A stretch of 5,422 bases of DNA from positions 1-5,422 of the forward strand of contig CAYGXU010000161.1 in assembly GCA_964353875.1 (NCBI GenBank), written 5' to 3'. How positions within the stretch are numbered: the first letter of the stretch is position 1; the number at the start of each line of letters is the position of its first letter. Source of the DNA: MGNI01 sp964353875. Lineage in GTDB: Bacteria; Chloroflexota; Anaerolineae; Anaerolineales; E44-bin32. Position numbers and translations under genes: made by a program. The notes below the pieces were generated by a model. It was not told where the DNA came from. It did no database searches and was given only the letters and a program-made list of their open reading frames with translations. Shown here one piece after another: positions 1 to 5,361 of the stretch.

Positions 1-1
1 C

Positions 2-802
2 GACATATATTTGCCGGATGAAGGCGAAGGCCCATTTCCGGTCATCGTATCGATCCACGGCGGAGCTTTCATGGGGGGTGATAAAGCCGATGCCCAGGTC
101 ATGCCCATGTTGGAAGGGCTGAAAAGGGGGTATGCTGTCGTTGCTATTAATTACCGACTAAGTGGGGAAACGAAATTCCCGGCGCTGGTTCATGATGGCA
201 AGGCCGCTATTCGCTGGGTACGAGCCAATGCACAGCAGTATCATCTCGACCCGGATAGAATTGCTGCCTGGGGAGCCTCTGCGGGAGGTTATCTTGCATC
301 GATGTTGGGGACCTCCGCCGGGATTCGGGAATTGGAAGATCTGAGCATGGGGAACCCGAATCAAACGAGCAATGTGCAGGCAGTTGTCAGCTGGTTCGGT
401 CCGACGGATTTCCTCAAGATGGACGAACAACTGACAGAGCGCGGAATGCCACCCGAAGCGGGGATGGAGCATAACGGACCTAATTCGCCTGAATCCCTGT
501 TGCTGGGAGAGCCAATCACCAAAATCCCTGATCTTGTGAAAGCCGCCAATCCCGAAGCCTATATTATCCCTACGGCTCCGCCCTTTTTCCTGCAACATGG
601 CAACAAAGATGCCACAGTGCCTGTTCAGCATTCCATCGAGTTTGCGGCGAAACTAAGACAAGCGATCGGAGAAGACCGAGTGATATTGGAGTTGATTGAA
701 GATGCCGAACATGCGGATCCCAAGTTTGAGACTCAGGAGAATGTGCAGAAGGTATTGGACTTTCTCGATCGGTATCTGATGACCTCTAGTAATTTTCCAT
801 AA
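2..802 (+). CDS. Alpha/beta-hydrolase, esterase-like (5' partial)
   Basis: Likely a serine carboxylesterase of the BD-FAE / hormone-sensitive-lipase-like group, which hydrolyses acyl esters; the substrate is unknown. The frame is open from base 2 (D-I-Y-L-P), so the gene starts left of the window. By alignment with the paralogue at 4431-5333, about 43 residues are missing. Counting the Leu codon at 11-13 as residue 1, the oxyanion-hole motif is IHGGAF (H16), the nucleophile is in GASAGG (S90, bases 278-280), the likely acid is D200 in HGNKDATVP, and the likely catalytic histidine is H234 in DAEHADP. All triad positions are present, so the enzyme looks active. By manual alignment it is about 57% identical to the second hydrolase, with a 3-residue insertion near residue 150 and a slightly longer C-terminus. 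It ends 84 bp before the candidate leader ORF and may be first in, or upstream of, the transporter operon. Family is confident; acetyl or feruloyl specificity cannot be read from sequence. Confidence 0.9.
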   Translation, partial: DIYLPDEGEGPFPVIVSIHGGAFMGGDKADAQVMPMLEGLKRGYAVVAINYRLSGETKFPALVHDGKAAIRWVRANAQQYHLDPDRIAAWGASAGGYLASMLGTSAGIRELEDLSMGNPNQTSNVQAVVSWFGPTDFLKMDEQLTERGMPPEAGMEHNGPNSPESLLLGEPITKIPDLVKAANPEAYIIPTAPPFFLQHGNKDATVPVQHSIEFAAKLRQAIGEDRVILELIEDAEHADPKFETQENVQKVLDFLDRYLMTSSNFP

Positions 803-869
803 TATGCCGCGGCAATCGATTCAACCATGGATTAGATTGAAGCATGGAATGAATTGCTGCTGGCAATAT

Positions 870-877
870 AAGGAGGG
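870..877 (+). promoter_or_regulatory. Strong Shine-Dalgarno site for candidate leader ORF
   Basis: AAGGAGGG is a near-perfect complement of the 16S anti-Shine-Dalgarno sequence. It sits 9 nt before the GTG at 887 and about 74 nt before the lipoprotein ATG, too far to serve the lipoprotein directly. It is the strongest ribosome binding site in the window, which is the main reason to take the short ORF after it seriously. Confidence 0.6.
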
Positions 878-886
878 TAGCCTATC

Positions 887-955
887 GTGAACCATATGCG
901 CCGAATTTCAGAAAAGGAATCCCAAAATTATAAAGAACAAGGAGAATTGTCATGA
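887..955 (+). CDS. Candidate 22-codon leader peptide, coupled to lipoprotein gene
   Basis: A short frame begins at GTG 887, nine bases after AAGGAGGG, and runs 22 codons to TGA 953-955. The peptide begins MNHMRRISEKESQNY and is hydrophilic and charged, with no signal peptide or membrane segment. Its stop overlaps the lipoprotein start as ATGA (952-955), the classic arrangement for translational coupling. The lipoprotein's own ribosome binding site lies inside this ORF, so ribosomes translating the leader would pass through and could unfold it. There is no run of a single amino acid codon that would suggest amino-acid attenuation. I recognise no homologue. It could be a regulatory uORF, or a chance frame after a strong ribosome binding site. 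What is seen is the site and the overlap; the function is inference. Confidence 0.4.
   Translation: MNHMRRISEKESQNYKEQGELS
939..944 (+). promoter_or_regulatory. Ribosome binding site of the substrate-binding lipoprotein
   Basis: AAGGAG lies 7 nt before ATG 952, which is optimal spacing. It supports that start, which also gives a complete lipoprotein signal peptide. Confidence 0.8.
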
Positions 956-2130
956 AGAAGTTAGCCATCTTGATTCTTGCAACGTTGATGGTGCTCATGT
1001 CGGCCTGTACTGCTAAACCGACAGAAATTGCACCAACAGCAGTTGCACCAACAGAGAGTGCACCAGCAGAGAAAGCGACCATCGCAGTATGTTTGCCAGC
1101 CTTAGACAATCCATTGATGCTTGCCTTCCAGGACGCGTTCACCAACGCGTTTGGCGCTGAATACGATGTCCAGGTGTCCAGCGCCGACGGCAATGCCAAT
1201 ACGCAGGCCACCCAGATCGAAAACTACACCGCCATGAAGGTAAAGTTCATATTCGTCATGGCGGTTGAAGCATCCAGCCTGGTGCCTAAGCTGGAAGCGG
1301 CCCGTCAAGCGGGAGTTATGATCTTGTTTGCCGGCGGTGATCCTGGCAGTGAGGACGCCTATGATGCCGTCATGAAAATGAACCAATTCCTGTCAGGCGA
1401 ATATGCAGCTTTGATGGCCAAGCAATGGGTCGATGCAACCTATCCAGATGCTGCTGCTGGTTCGATTGAAACCGCGATTTTTGAATCGACACTCAATCCA
1501 GAAGCTGTTGACCGTTCGACAGGGCTCAAAATGTTCAGCGAACCCTATTTAAAAAATGCGCAGGGTGAATTCATCGACGCCGCCGGGAATGTCGTATCGG
1601 AGGCGAATAAGATCGATAACCCGGCCTACTCTCCAGCTGCGAATGTTGTAACCATTGTGCAGGCTGAAATGTTCCAGGCTGGACAGACAGCGATGCAGAA
1701 TGTATTAACCACCAATCCCAATGTGAAACTCGTCCTCGCCTATGCAGGAGATGGAGGCATGGGCGCCTCCCAGGCGATTATGGATGAGTTTGCCAAGGGT
1801 TCTGGTGTCAGTGTCATCGATGATCTGAATCAGGTTGCGGTCTTCAGTGTGGGCATGATCGGCGCTGAGGGGCCAGCGGTTGTAGACTCTTCCACGGGCA
1901 AAGGTGTCTTCCGCGGCACGATTCGTTTTGGCGGAGATCTAATCGGAAGGACCATTGAATATGCTATGAAAATGCTGCACGGTGAGGAATATCCAAAAAT
2001 CATTTGGGATGCGCTTGATATGGTAACCGCCGTGGATGGGCAACTCATGGCCGTGCCAGTTGAGAGTGCTATTGTGCTTACCGTTCCGACCAGTGAGCCG
2101 CAGCCTTTGGAGCTGCCACCCGGTCCATAG
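952..2130 (+). CDS. CUT2-type sugar ABC transporter substrate-binding lipoprotein
   Basis: This 392-residue protein is the extracytoplasmic ligand-binding subunit of the importer encoded downstream. Residues 1-19 form a lipoprotein signal peptide: KK, a hydrophobic stretch, then lipobox MSAC with lipidated Cys19. Residues 20-41 are a Pro/Thr/Ala/Glu-rich tether. From about residue 42 it resembles the periplasmic-binding-protein type 1 fold of ribose/xylose binders (Peripla_BP_4): a first strand TIAVCLPALDNPLM, then N-lobe elements ending in VMILFAGGDPGSE, and C-lobe elements such as VKLVLAYAGDGGMGASQAI, VAVFSVGM and the late GTIRFGGDLIGRT segment. Residues 196-232 look like an extra polar loop relative to short ribose-binding proteins, and the C-terminus is proline-rich (SEPQPLELPPGP). 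The start is fixed by AAGGAG at 7 nt. The leader ORF overlaps its start, and a terminator-like hairpin follows about 107 bp after its stop. Family is secure; the ligand is unknown, most likely a monosaccharide or sugar derivative. Confidence 0.9.
   Translation: MKKLAILILATLMVLMSACTAKPTEIAPTAVAPTESAPAEKATIAVCLPALDNPLMLAFQDAFTNAFGAEYDVQVSSADGNANTQATQIENYTAMKVKFIFVMAVEASSLVPKLEAARQAGVMILFAGGDPGSEDAYDAVMKMNQFLSGEYAALMAKQWVDATYPDAAAGSIETAIFESTLNPEAVDRSTGLKMFSEPYLKNAQGEFIDAAGNVVSEANKIDNPAYSPAANVVTIVQAEMFQAGQTAMQNVLTTNPNVKLVLAYAGDGGMGASQAIMDEFAKGSGVSVIDDLNQVAVFSVGMIGAEGPAVVDSSTGKGVFRGTIRFGGDLIGRTIEYAMKMLHGEEYPKIIWDALDMVTAVDGQLMAVPVESAIVLTVPTSEPQPLELPPGP
1027..1071 (+). repeat. Three 15-bp tandem units encoding the lipoprotein tether
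   Basis: Three in-frame units start at 1027, 1042 and 1057, sharing the core TTGCACCAACAG in units 1 and 2 and GTGCACCAGCAG in unit 3. They encode IAPTA, VAPTE and SAPAE. The repeat forms the flexible linker just after the lipidated cysteine. The low DNA divergence suggests expansion by slippage or unequal recombination, and the copy number could vary among strains. Confidence 0.7.
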
Positions 2131-2139
2131 CCCGGTGGC
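2115..2139 (+). other. Hairpin spanning the lipoprotein stop codon
   Basis: GCCACC (2115-2120) pairs with GGTGGC (2134-2139). After one C:C mismatch, GG (2122-2123) pairs with CC (2131-2132), leaving a 7-nt loop that contains the stop codon TAG. No T-tract follows, so it is not a terminator. It might protect the 3' end of the binding-protein mRNA or influence termination, or it may be incidental to the coding of the proline-rich tail. Confidence 0.3.
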
Positions 2140-2236
2140 TCACCGCCCGCTCCATCATAGAAGGACTGGCATTTTGATCCACATGTGGTTCTCCAGTCGA
2201 GAAAAAAATGCGATGACACATACAGAATAATGCGTG

Positions 2237-2282
2237 CGGGCTGGGGATTAGGATCCTAGTAAGGGTCCCCAGCCCGATTTTT
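2237..2282 (+). terminator. Intrinsic terminator after the binding-protein gene
   Basis: CGGGCTGGGGA (2237-2247) and TCCCCAGCCCG (2266-2276) form a perfect, GC-rich 11-bp stem. After one A (2277) comes a run of five T (2278-2282), so the orientation is + strand only; the opposite side lacks a T-tract. The 18-nt loop contains its own palindrome TAGGATCCTA (2249-2258). It lies 107 bp after the lipoprotein stop and 268 bp before the ATPase start, inside what would otherwise be a single transporter operon. Partial termination here would make the binding protein more abundant than the membrane components, a common need in these importers. Confidence 0.8.
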
Positions 2283-2370
2283 CATACTCCCACTGATGGA
2301 GGCTTCTCCTTGCAGGATGTAGTTTAATCCTTACAACCATCCCAGTTACCTGTTCTGGCATCACTTCACT

Positions 2371-2382
2371 GAACCATGGTTC
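2371..2382. promoter_or_regulatory. 12-bp perfect palindrome, possible operator
   Basis: GAACCATGGTTC is a perfect dyad in the spacer, 168 bp before the ATPase start. Its core AACCATGG also occurs at 823-830, 57 bp before the candidate leader ORF. Sugar-uptake operons are often controlled by dimeric repressors that bind such dyads. It does not have the central CG typical of LacI-family operators, so no regulator family is assigned. Confidence 0.3.
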
Positions 2383-2471
2383 GGCGGTTTGTGGAATACA
2401 TGAAGCGCCCACCAGTAATCCAAGGAAGACGGAACGGAGCTATTCCATTGGGAGTTCAACTCGGCAGCAAT

Positions 2472-2483
2472 TATCGTTCGATA
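2472..2483. repeat. Small inverted repeat TATCG-TT-CGATA
   Basis: A short dyad, TATCG and CGATA separated by TT, overlaps an alternative longer pairing of ATCGTT (2473-2478) with AACGAT (2487-2492). The two pairings are mutually exclusive and lie about 60-80 bp before the ATPase start. This might be an operator or a weak RNA hairpin; the support is only the symmetry. Confidence 0.2.
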
Positions 2484-2541
2484 AAAAACGATGGCCCTAC
2501 AAACAGTACCTGATGGTGTTGCCACAGGTGTAGTAACAGAT

Positions 2542-2546
2542 GAGGT
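2542..2546 (+). promoter_or_regulatory. Ribosome binding site of the ATPase gene
   Basis: GAGGT precedes ATG 2550 by only 3 nt. An in-frame TGA at 2541-2543 lies just upstream, so the gene cannot begin further left; the start is decided by that stop rather than by an ideal ribosome binding site. Confidence 0.6.
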
Positions 2547-2549
2547 CAT

Positions 2550-3338
2550 ATGAGTACAGAATATGTAGTTGAGATGAAGGGCATATGTAAGCGTTTTGGC
2601 GGTGTCCAGGCCCTCAGAAGCGTGGACCTGGAACTGAGGCGCGCTGAGATTATGGGCATCGTCGGTGATAACGGCGCGGGGAAGTCCACGTTGATGAAGA
2701 TTCTATCGGGGGCTTACCTGGCAGATGAGGGCGAGATTTATATCGATGGGCAAAAAGCACACATCCAGAACCCGCAAGATGCCTTCAACCTGGGGATTGG
2801 CATGATCTACCAGGATCTGGCCTTGTTCAATAACCTGGATGTTGCTAGAAACATCTTCGTCGGCAGGGAACTCGTACACGTACCTTTTAAGTTTCTGCTG
2901 GATAAGAAAAGAATGTACAAGAGGACAGAAGAGTTGATCCGCGAGCTGCGCATCGATATCAAATCACCGAAGCTGAATGTGGCCCGCATGTCCGGCGGTC
3001 AACGCCAGATGGTTGCCTGCGCCCGCGCCATCGCGTTCCAATCGAAAGTTCTGATCATGGATGAGCCCACGGCTGCCCTTGGGGTCACGGAGGCGAGTAA
3101 ATTGCTTGGCTTGGTCAGGAACTTCAAAGATATAGGACTTTCGATTTTGCTCATCACCCAGCGTATCCCGGATATCCTGGCAATCGCTGACCGTGTGTTC
3201 GTCCTGAAAGGCGGGCAAAGGCAGGATATCCTGGAAGTCAGCAAGGTTAACCTCGATGATGTGGTGACGATGATCGTCAAGGGTAAGGAGGGTAATGGGA
3301 ATAAAACCCGGGAAGTGCAGTACAAATCTTTCGGGTAA
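2550..3338 (+). CDS. CUT2-type sugar ABC transporter ATP-binding protein, single domain, H-loop Gln
   Basis: This 262-residue cytoplasmic ATPase powers the importer, presumably as a homodimer. It is a single ABC domain like FrcA-type proteins, not the roughly 500-residue double-domain form (RbsA, XylG, MglA). Visible motifs: an A-loop region around KRFGGVQAL (residues 14-22), Walker A GDNGAGKST (39-47), Q-loop YQDLALFNNL (Q88), signature MSGGQRQ (147-153), and Walker B VLIMDEPT (167-174) with catalytic E172 intact, followed by AALG as is usual in this family. The H-loop reads LLITQRIPD where relatives have ITHRLPE or ISHN-type sequences. Gln204 (CAG, 3159-3161) therefore replaces the switch histidine. 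This is the one departure from a complete set of ATPase residues; it could be a natural variant, a loss of efficiency, or a base error. The permease gene follows after 68 bp. Family is very confident. Confidence 0.95.
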   Translation: MSTEYVVEMKGICKRFGGVQALRSVDLELRRAEIMGIVGDNGAGKSTLMKILSGAYLADEGEIYIDGQKAHIQNPQDAFNLGIGMIYQDLALFNNLDVARNIFVGRELVHVPFKFLLDKKRMYKRTEELIRELRIDIKSPKLNVARMSGGQRQMVACARAIAFQSKVLIMDEPTAALGVTEASKLLGLVRNFKDIGLSILLITQRIPDILAIADRVFVLKGGQRQDILEVSKVNLDDVVTMIVKGKEGNGNKTREVQYKSFG

Positions 3339-3397
3339 GTCAGGGAAAGAAAAGCCTGATCCCTTATACGATGGAAAAGTAACCTGGTTTGTCGAAT

Positions 3398-3403
3398 GAG
3401 GAG
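3398..3403 (+). promoter_or_regulatory. Ribosome binding site deciding the permease start
   Basis: GAGGAG lies 3 nt before ATG 3407. The spacing is short, but the site is much better than anything before the alternative TTG start at 3389, whose frame is closed upstream by TAA at 3380-3382. Confidence 0.55.
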
Positions 3404-3406
3404 AAA

Positions 3407-4405
3407 ATGCTGAAAATAAATCTGAGCGCCCTGAAAAAATACACCGTCATGTTTATCCTTTTTATCCTTATGGCTCTTTTCTCGTTGACGAGTCCATACT
3501 TTCTCACATGGCGGAACCTGATCAATATCATCACCCAGAACACCTACTTCATCATCGTTGCGGTAGGTTTGTCGTTTGTGATGATCGGGGGTGGGATTGA
3601 CTTGTCGGTTGGGTATCAGATGTCGCTGGTCGGTGTCATCACGGCAATGGGGATGGTTGTTTATCACCTGCCGGTGGGGCTGGCAGTCTCGCTTGGAATA
3701 GTGCTGGGCACAGTTTTGGGCCTGATTAATGGTCTGATCGTGACCAGCATTAAAATCTTCCCTTTGATTGCTACGCTGGCGACCAGCACCGTTTTTCAAG
3801 GGCTTTCATACATCATTTCGAAAGCGAATACGTTCCGAGGTTACCCAGAAGAATTTCTTTTCCTTACAAAAGGAAGGGTTCTCGGAATGCCATTTGATAT
3901 TTTTCTTGCCTTGCTGGTCGTGGTCTTGGTGAGTTTCGTTTACTATGAAACAGTTTTTGGTTTCAGATTAATGGCTTTGGGTGGAAATGAGGAGGCTGCC
4001 AGGTTATCAGGTATCAATACACGAAAAATGAAGATCGCTATTTATACGATTTGCGGCTTTTTTACTGCTGTTGGCACCATGGTGATGATCTCCAAGGCAA
4101 ACACAACCAACTCTTCATTTGGTCCTGGAACAGAGTTCATTGGCTTGACGGCGGCTATTGTAGGTGGGGTCAGTTTTATGGGCGGGGAAGGCAATATCCC
4201 CTCCCTTGTAGCAGGTGTATTTCTTCTGGCAGTATTGGGGAACGGAATGCAGTTGGCGGGTTGGGGTACTTATGCCCAATTTATTGTCAGGGGGATGATC
4301 CTTCTGGGAGCTGTAGCATTTGATGAATACCGGAAAAGTGAAAGAAAGCTAAGTCGGAAAAAAAAGAATGATTGCGCAGCAGATGGTTTAGAAACTCAAG
4401 GATAA
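3407..4405 (+). CDS. CUT2-type sugar ABC transporter permease
   Basis: This 332-residue inner-membrane protein of the BPD_transp_2 (RbsC/XylH-like) family forms the translocation channel, presumably as a homodimer because only one permease gene is present. Hydrophobic segments are at about residues 13-28, 46-60, 68-86, 90-111, 117-137, 163-181, 211-229, 244-260, 265-282 and 289-305. The family hallmark GGGIDLSVG is at 61-69. The cytoplasmic loop NEEAARLSGIN (194-204) is the usual ATPase-contact element. The C-terminus is basic (KSERKLSRKKK), consistent with a cytoplasmic tail. I chose ATG 3407, which has GAGGAG just upstream and begins MLKINLSALKK before the first membrane helix; TTG 3389 would add six residues. 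The second hydrolase follows after 25 bp, suggesting co-transcription. Family is very confident; the substrate cannot be read from the sequence. Confidence 0.95.
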   Translation: MLKINLSALKKYTVMFILFILMALFSLTSPYFLTWRNLINIITQNTYFIIVAVGLSFVMIGGGIDLSVGYQMSLVGVITAMGMVVYHLPVGLAVSLGIVLGTVLGLINGLIVTSIKIFPLIATLATSTVFQGLSYIISKANTFRGYPEEFLFLTKGRVLGMPFDIFLALLVVVLVSFVYYETVFGFRLMALGGNEEAARLSGINTRKMKIAIYTICGFFTAVGTMVMISKANTTNSSFGPGTEFIGLTAAIVGGVSFMGGEGNIPSLVAGVFLLAVLGNGMQLAGWGTYAQFIVRGMILLGAVAFDEYRKSERKLSRKKKNDCAADGLETQG

Positions 4406-4430
4406 GCTTGATTGCGGAAAACAAAACTCT

Positions 4431-5333
4431 ATGGAAACCTATAAAAAACACGAACATATAGATGAAGCCTCCATCCGAATTCCAGAAGCAGATGTCTCCC
4501 ACATCCGTCGAAAATGGCTGGATCTGCCGTATGCCCCGATCTCCCAAGCGCAAAAACTCGATATCTATTTGCCGGAGGAAGGCGATGATCCCTTCCCCAT
4601 CATCTTGCATATCCATGGAGGGGCTTTTGCCATCGGTGACAAGCGTGACATCCATCTCCTCCCCTTCTTGGAAGGAATCAGAAGGGGTTATGCAGTGGTA
4701 AGCGTGAACTACCGCTTGAGCGGGGAAGCCATATTCCCGGCGGGGTTGCAGGATATTAAGGCATCCATCCGATGGCTGAAAGCAAATGGCGAGAAATATC
4801 ATCTTGATGGGAACAGGATTGCAGCTTGTGGCGGTTCCGCCGGAGGGAATTATGCTGCCATGATTTGCCTTACAGCCGATGTGTCCGAATTCGATGACTT
4901 GAGCCTTGTTAATACCGAATATCCGTGCAATGTGCAGGCAGCTGTTGACTGGTTTGGACCAACAGATTTTTCAAAAATGGATGAACAACTCTCCGAGAGT
5001 GGCTTCGGCCCGTGTGACCACAATCAAGAGAATTCACCTGAATCCAGATACCTGGGAGCCAAAATCCCTGAAATACCGGTTAAAGTGCAACTCGCCAACC
5101 CCATGACATATATTCATGAAAATATGCCCCCGATTTTGATTCAGCACGGGCGGATGGACTCAATGGTACCAGTACAGCAATCTATCATTTTCGTACAGAA
5201 ACTAGAAAAATACGTAAGTCATGATCGGTTCGAATTCGAAATTATAGAAAACGCCGGTCATGGTGACCCGTTATTTGAGACTGAAGAAAATATGAACAAA
5301 GTATTTGCTTTTTTGGATAAGCACTTGAAATAG
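4431..5333 (+). CDS. Alpha/beta-hydrolase, esterase-like (complete paralogue)
   Basis: A 300-residue serine hydrolase of the same group as the gene at the left edge, about 57% identical by manual alignment. It probably cleaves carboxyl esters, perhaps acyl groups on the imported sugar. Residues 60-66 HIHGGAF form the oxyanion hole, S136 in GGSAGG is the nucleophile, D243 in HGRMDSMVP is the acid, and H277 in NAGHGDP completes the triad. The N-terminus (METYKKHEHIDEASIR) is hydrophilic with no signal peptide, so the enzyme should be cytoplasmic. Before the nucleophile it has C133 where the paralogue has Trp. Length is normal for the family. ATG 4431 is the only plausible start: TAG at 4389-4391 closes the frame upstream. 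It has no clear ribosome binding site (only GGAAAA about 10 nt away), so translation may depend on the permease gene ending 25 bp before. A kynurenine-formamidase-like role is a less likely alternative. Confidence 0.92.
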   Translation: METYKKHEHIDEASIRIPEADVSHIRRKWLDLPYAPISQAQKLDIYLPEEGDDPFPIILHIHGGAFAIGDKRDIHLLPFLEGIRRGYAVVSVNYRLSGEAIFPAGLQDIKASIRWLKANGEKYHLDGNRIAACGGSAGGNYAAMICLTADVSEFDDLSLVNTEYPCNVQAAVDWFGPTDFSKMDEQLSESGFGPCDHNQENSPESRYLGAKIPEIPVKVQLANPMTYIHENMPPILIQHGRMDSMVPVQQSIIFVQKLEKYVSHDRFEFEIIENAGHGDPLFETEENMNKVFAFLDKHLK

Positions 5334-5342
5334 AATTGGCTA

Positions 5343-5361
5343 AGAGGATGCCGCAGCCTCT
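5343..5361. other. Interrupted palindrome after the second hydrolase
   Basis: AGAGG (5343-5347) and CCTCT (5357-5361) flank TGC-C-GCA, giving a 19-bp dyad with one mismatched pair and a single central base. It starts 10 bp after the last stop codon. No T-tract follows, so an intrinsic terminator is not supported. It could be an operator for a downstream gene, or chance. The rest of 5334-5422 holds no recognisable gene. Confidence 0.25.

Larger units (their letters stand above)
2283..2549 (+). other. Apparently non-coding spacer before the ATPase gene
   Basis: About 267 bp between the terminator and the ATPase start hold no convincing gene. All three forward frames are broken by stops, the longest ATG frame being 45 codons (2376-2513) with no ribosome binding site. 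It contains a 12-bp palindrome (2371-2382) and a small AT-rich inverted repeat (2472-2483). A weak promoter-like pair exists: TTGGGA at 2448-2453 and TATCGT at 2472-2477 with 18-bp spacing, each matching consensus at four of six positions. It may hold the promoter and leader for the ATPase-permease-esterase transcript, or be a gene remnant too decayed to recognise. Confidence 0.4.

Noticed and set aside
158..631. 157-codon open frame on the minus strand
   Set aside because: It lies wholly antisense to the first hydrolase, whose catalytic motifs prove the + frame; the product has no recognisable motif.
837..872. Promoter-like TTGAAG and TATAAG before the leader ORF
   Set aside because: The two hexamers are separated by 24 bp, too far apart for a standard sigma-70 promoter.
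2376..2513. 45-codon + strand ORF in the spacer (starts MVRRFVEYMKRPP)
   Set aside because: There is no ribosome binding site, its start lies inside the 12-bp palindrome, and the product is not recognised. Kept only as part of the spacer description.
2361..2549. 62-codon minus-strand ORF in the spacer
   Set aside because: Its ATG arises from the palindromic CATATG at the ATPase start, there is no ribosome binding site upstream on the minus strand, and no protein family is recognised.
3389..3406. TTG 3389 as the permease start
   Set aside because: It is in frame but has only a weak purine stretch upstream, while ATG 3407 has GAGGAG. The six added residues contribute no family feature. Not fully excluded.
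2999..3799. 266-codon open frame on the minus strand
   Set aside because: It runs antisense across the ATPase-permease junction. Its Gln/Asn/His/Asp/Arg-rich, low-complexity product is what the complement of a membrane-protein gene gives; no domain is recognisable.
4287..4802. 171-codon open frame on the minus strand
   Set aside because: It is antisense to the permease end and the second hydrolase start, both of which are clearly coding; the hydrophobic patch is incidental.
2..5333. Repeated esterase genes as ends of a composite mobile element
   Set aside because: No transposase, terminal inverted repeat or target duplication is visible. The copies are diverged paralogues in direct orientation, not near-identical element ends.
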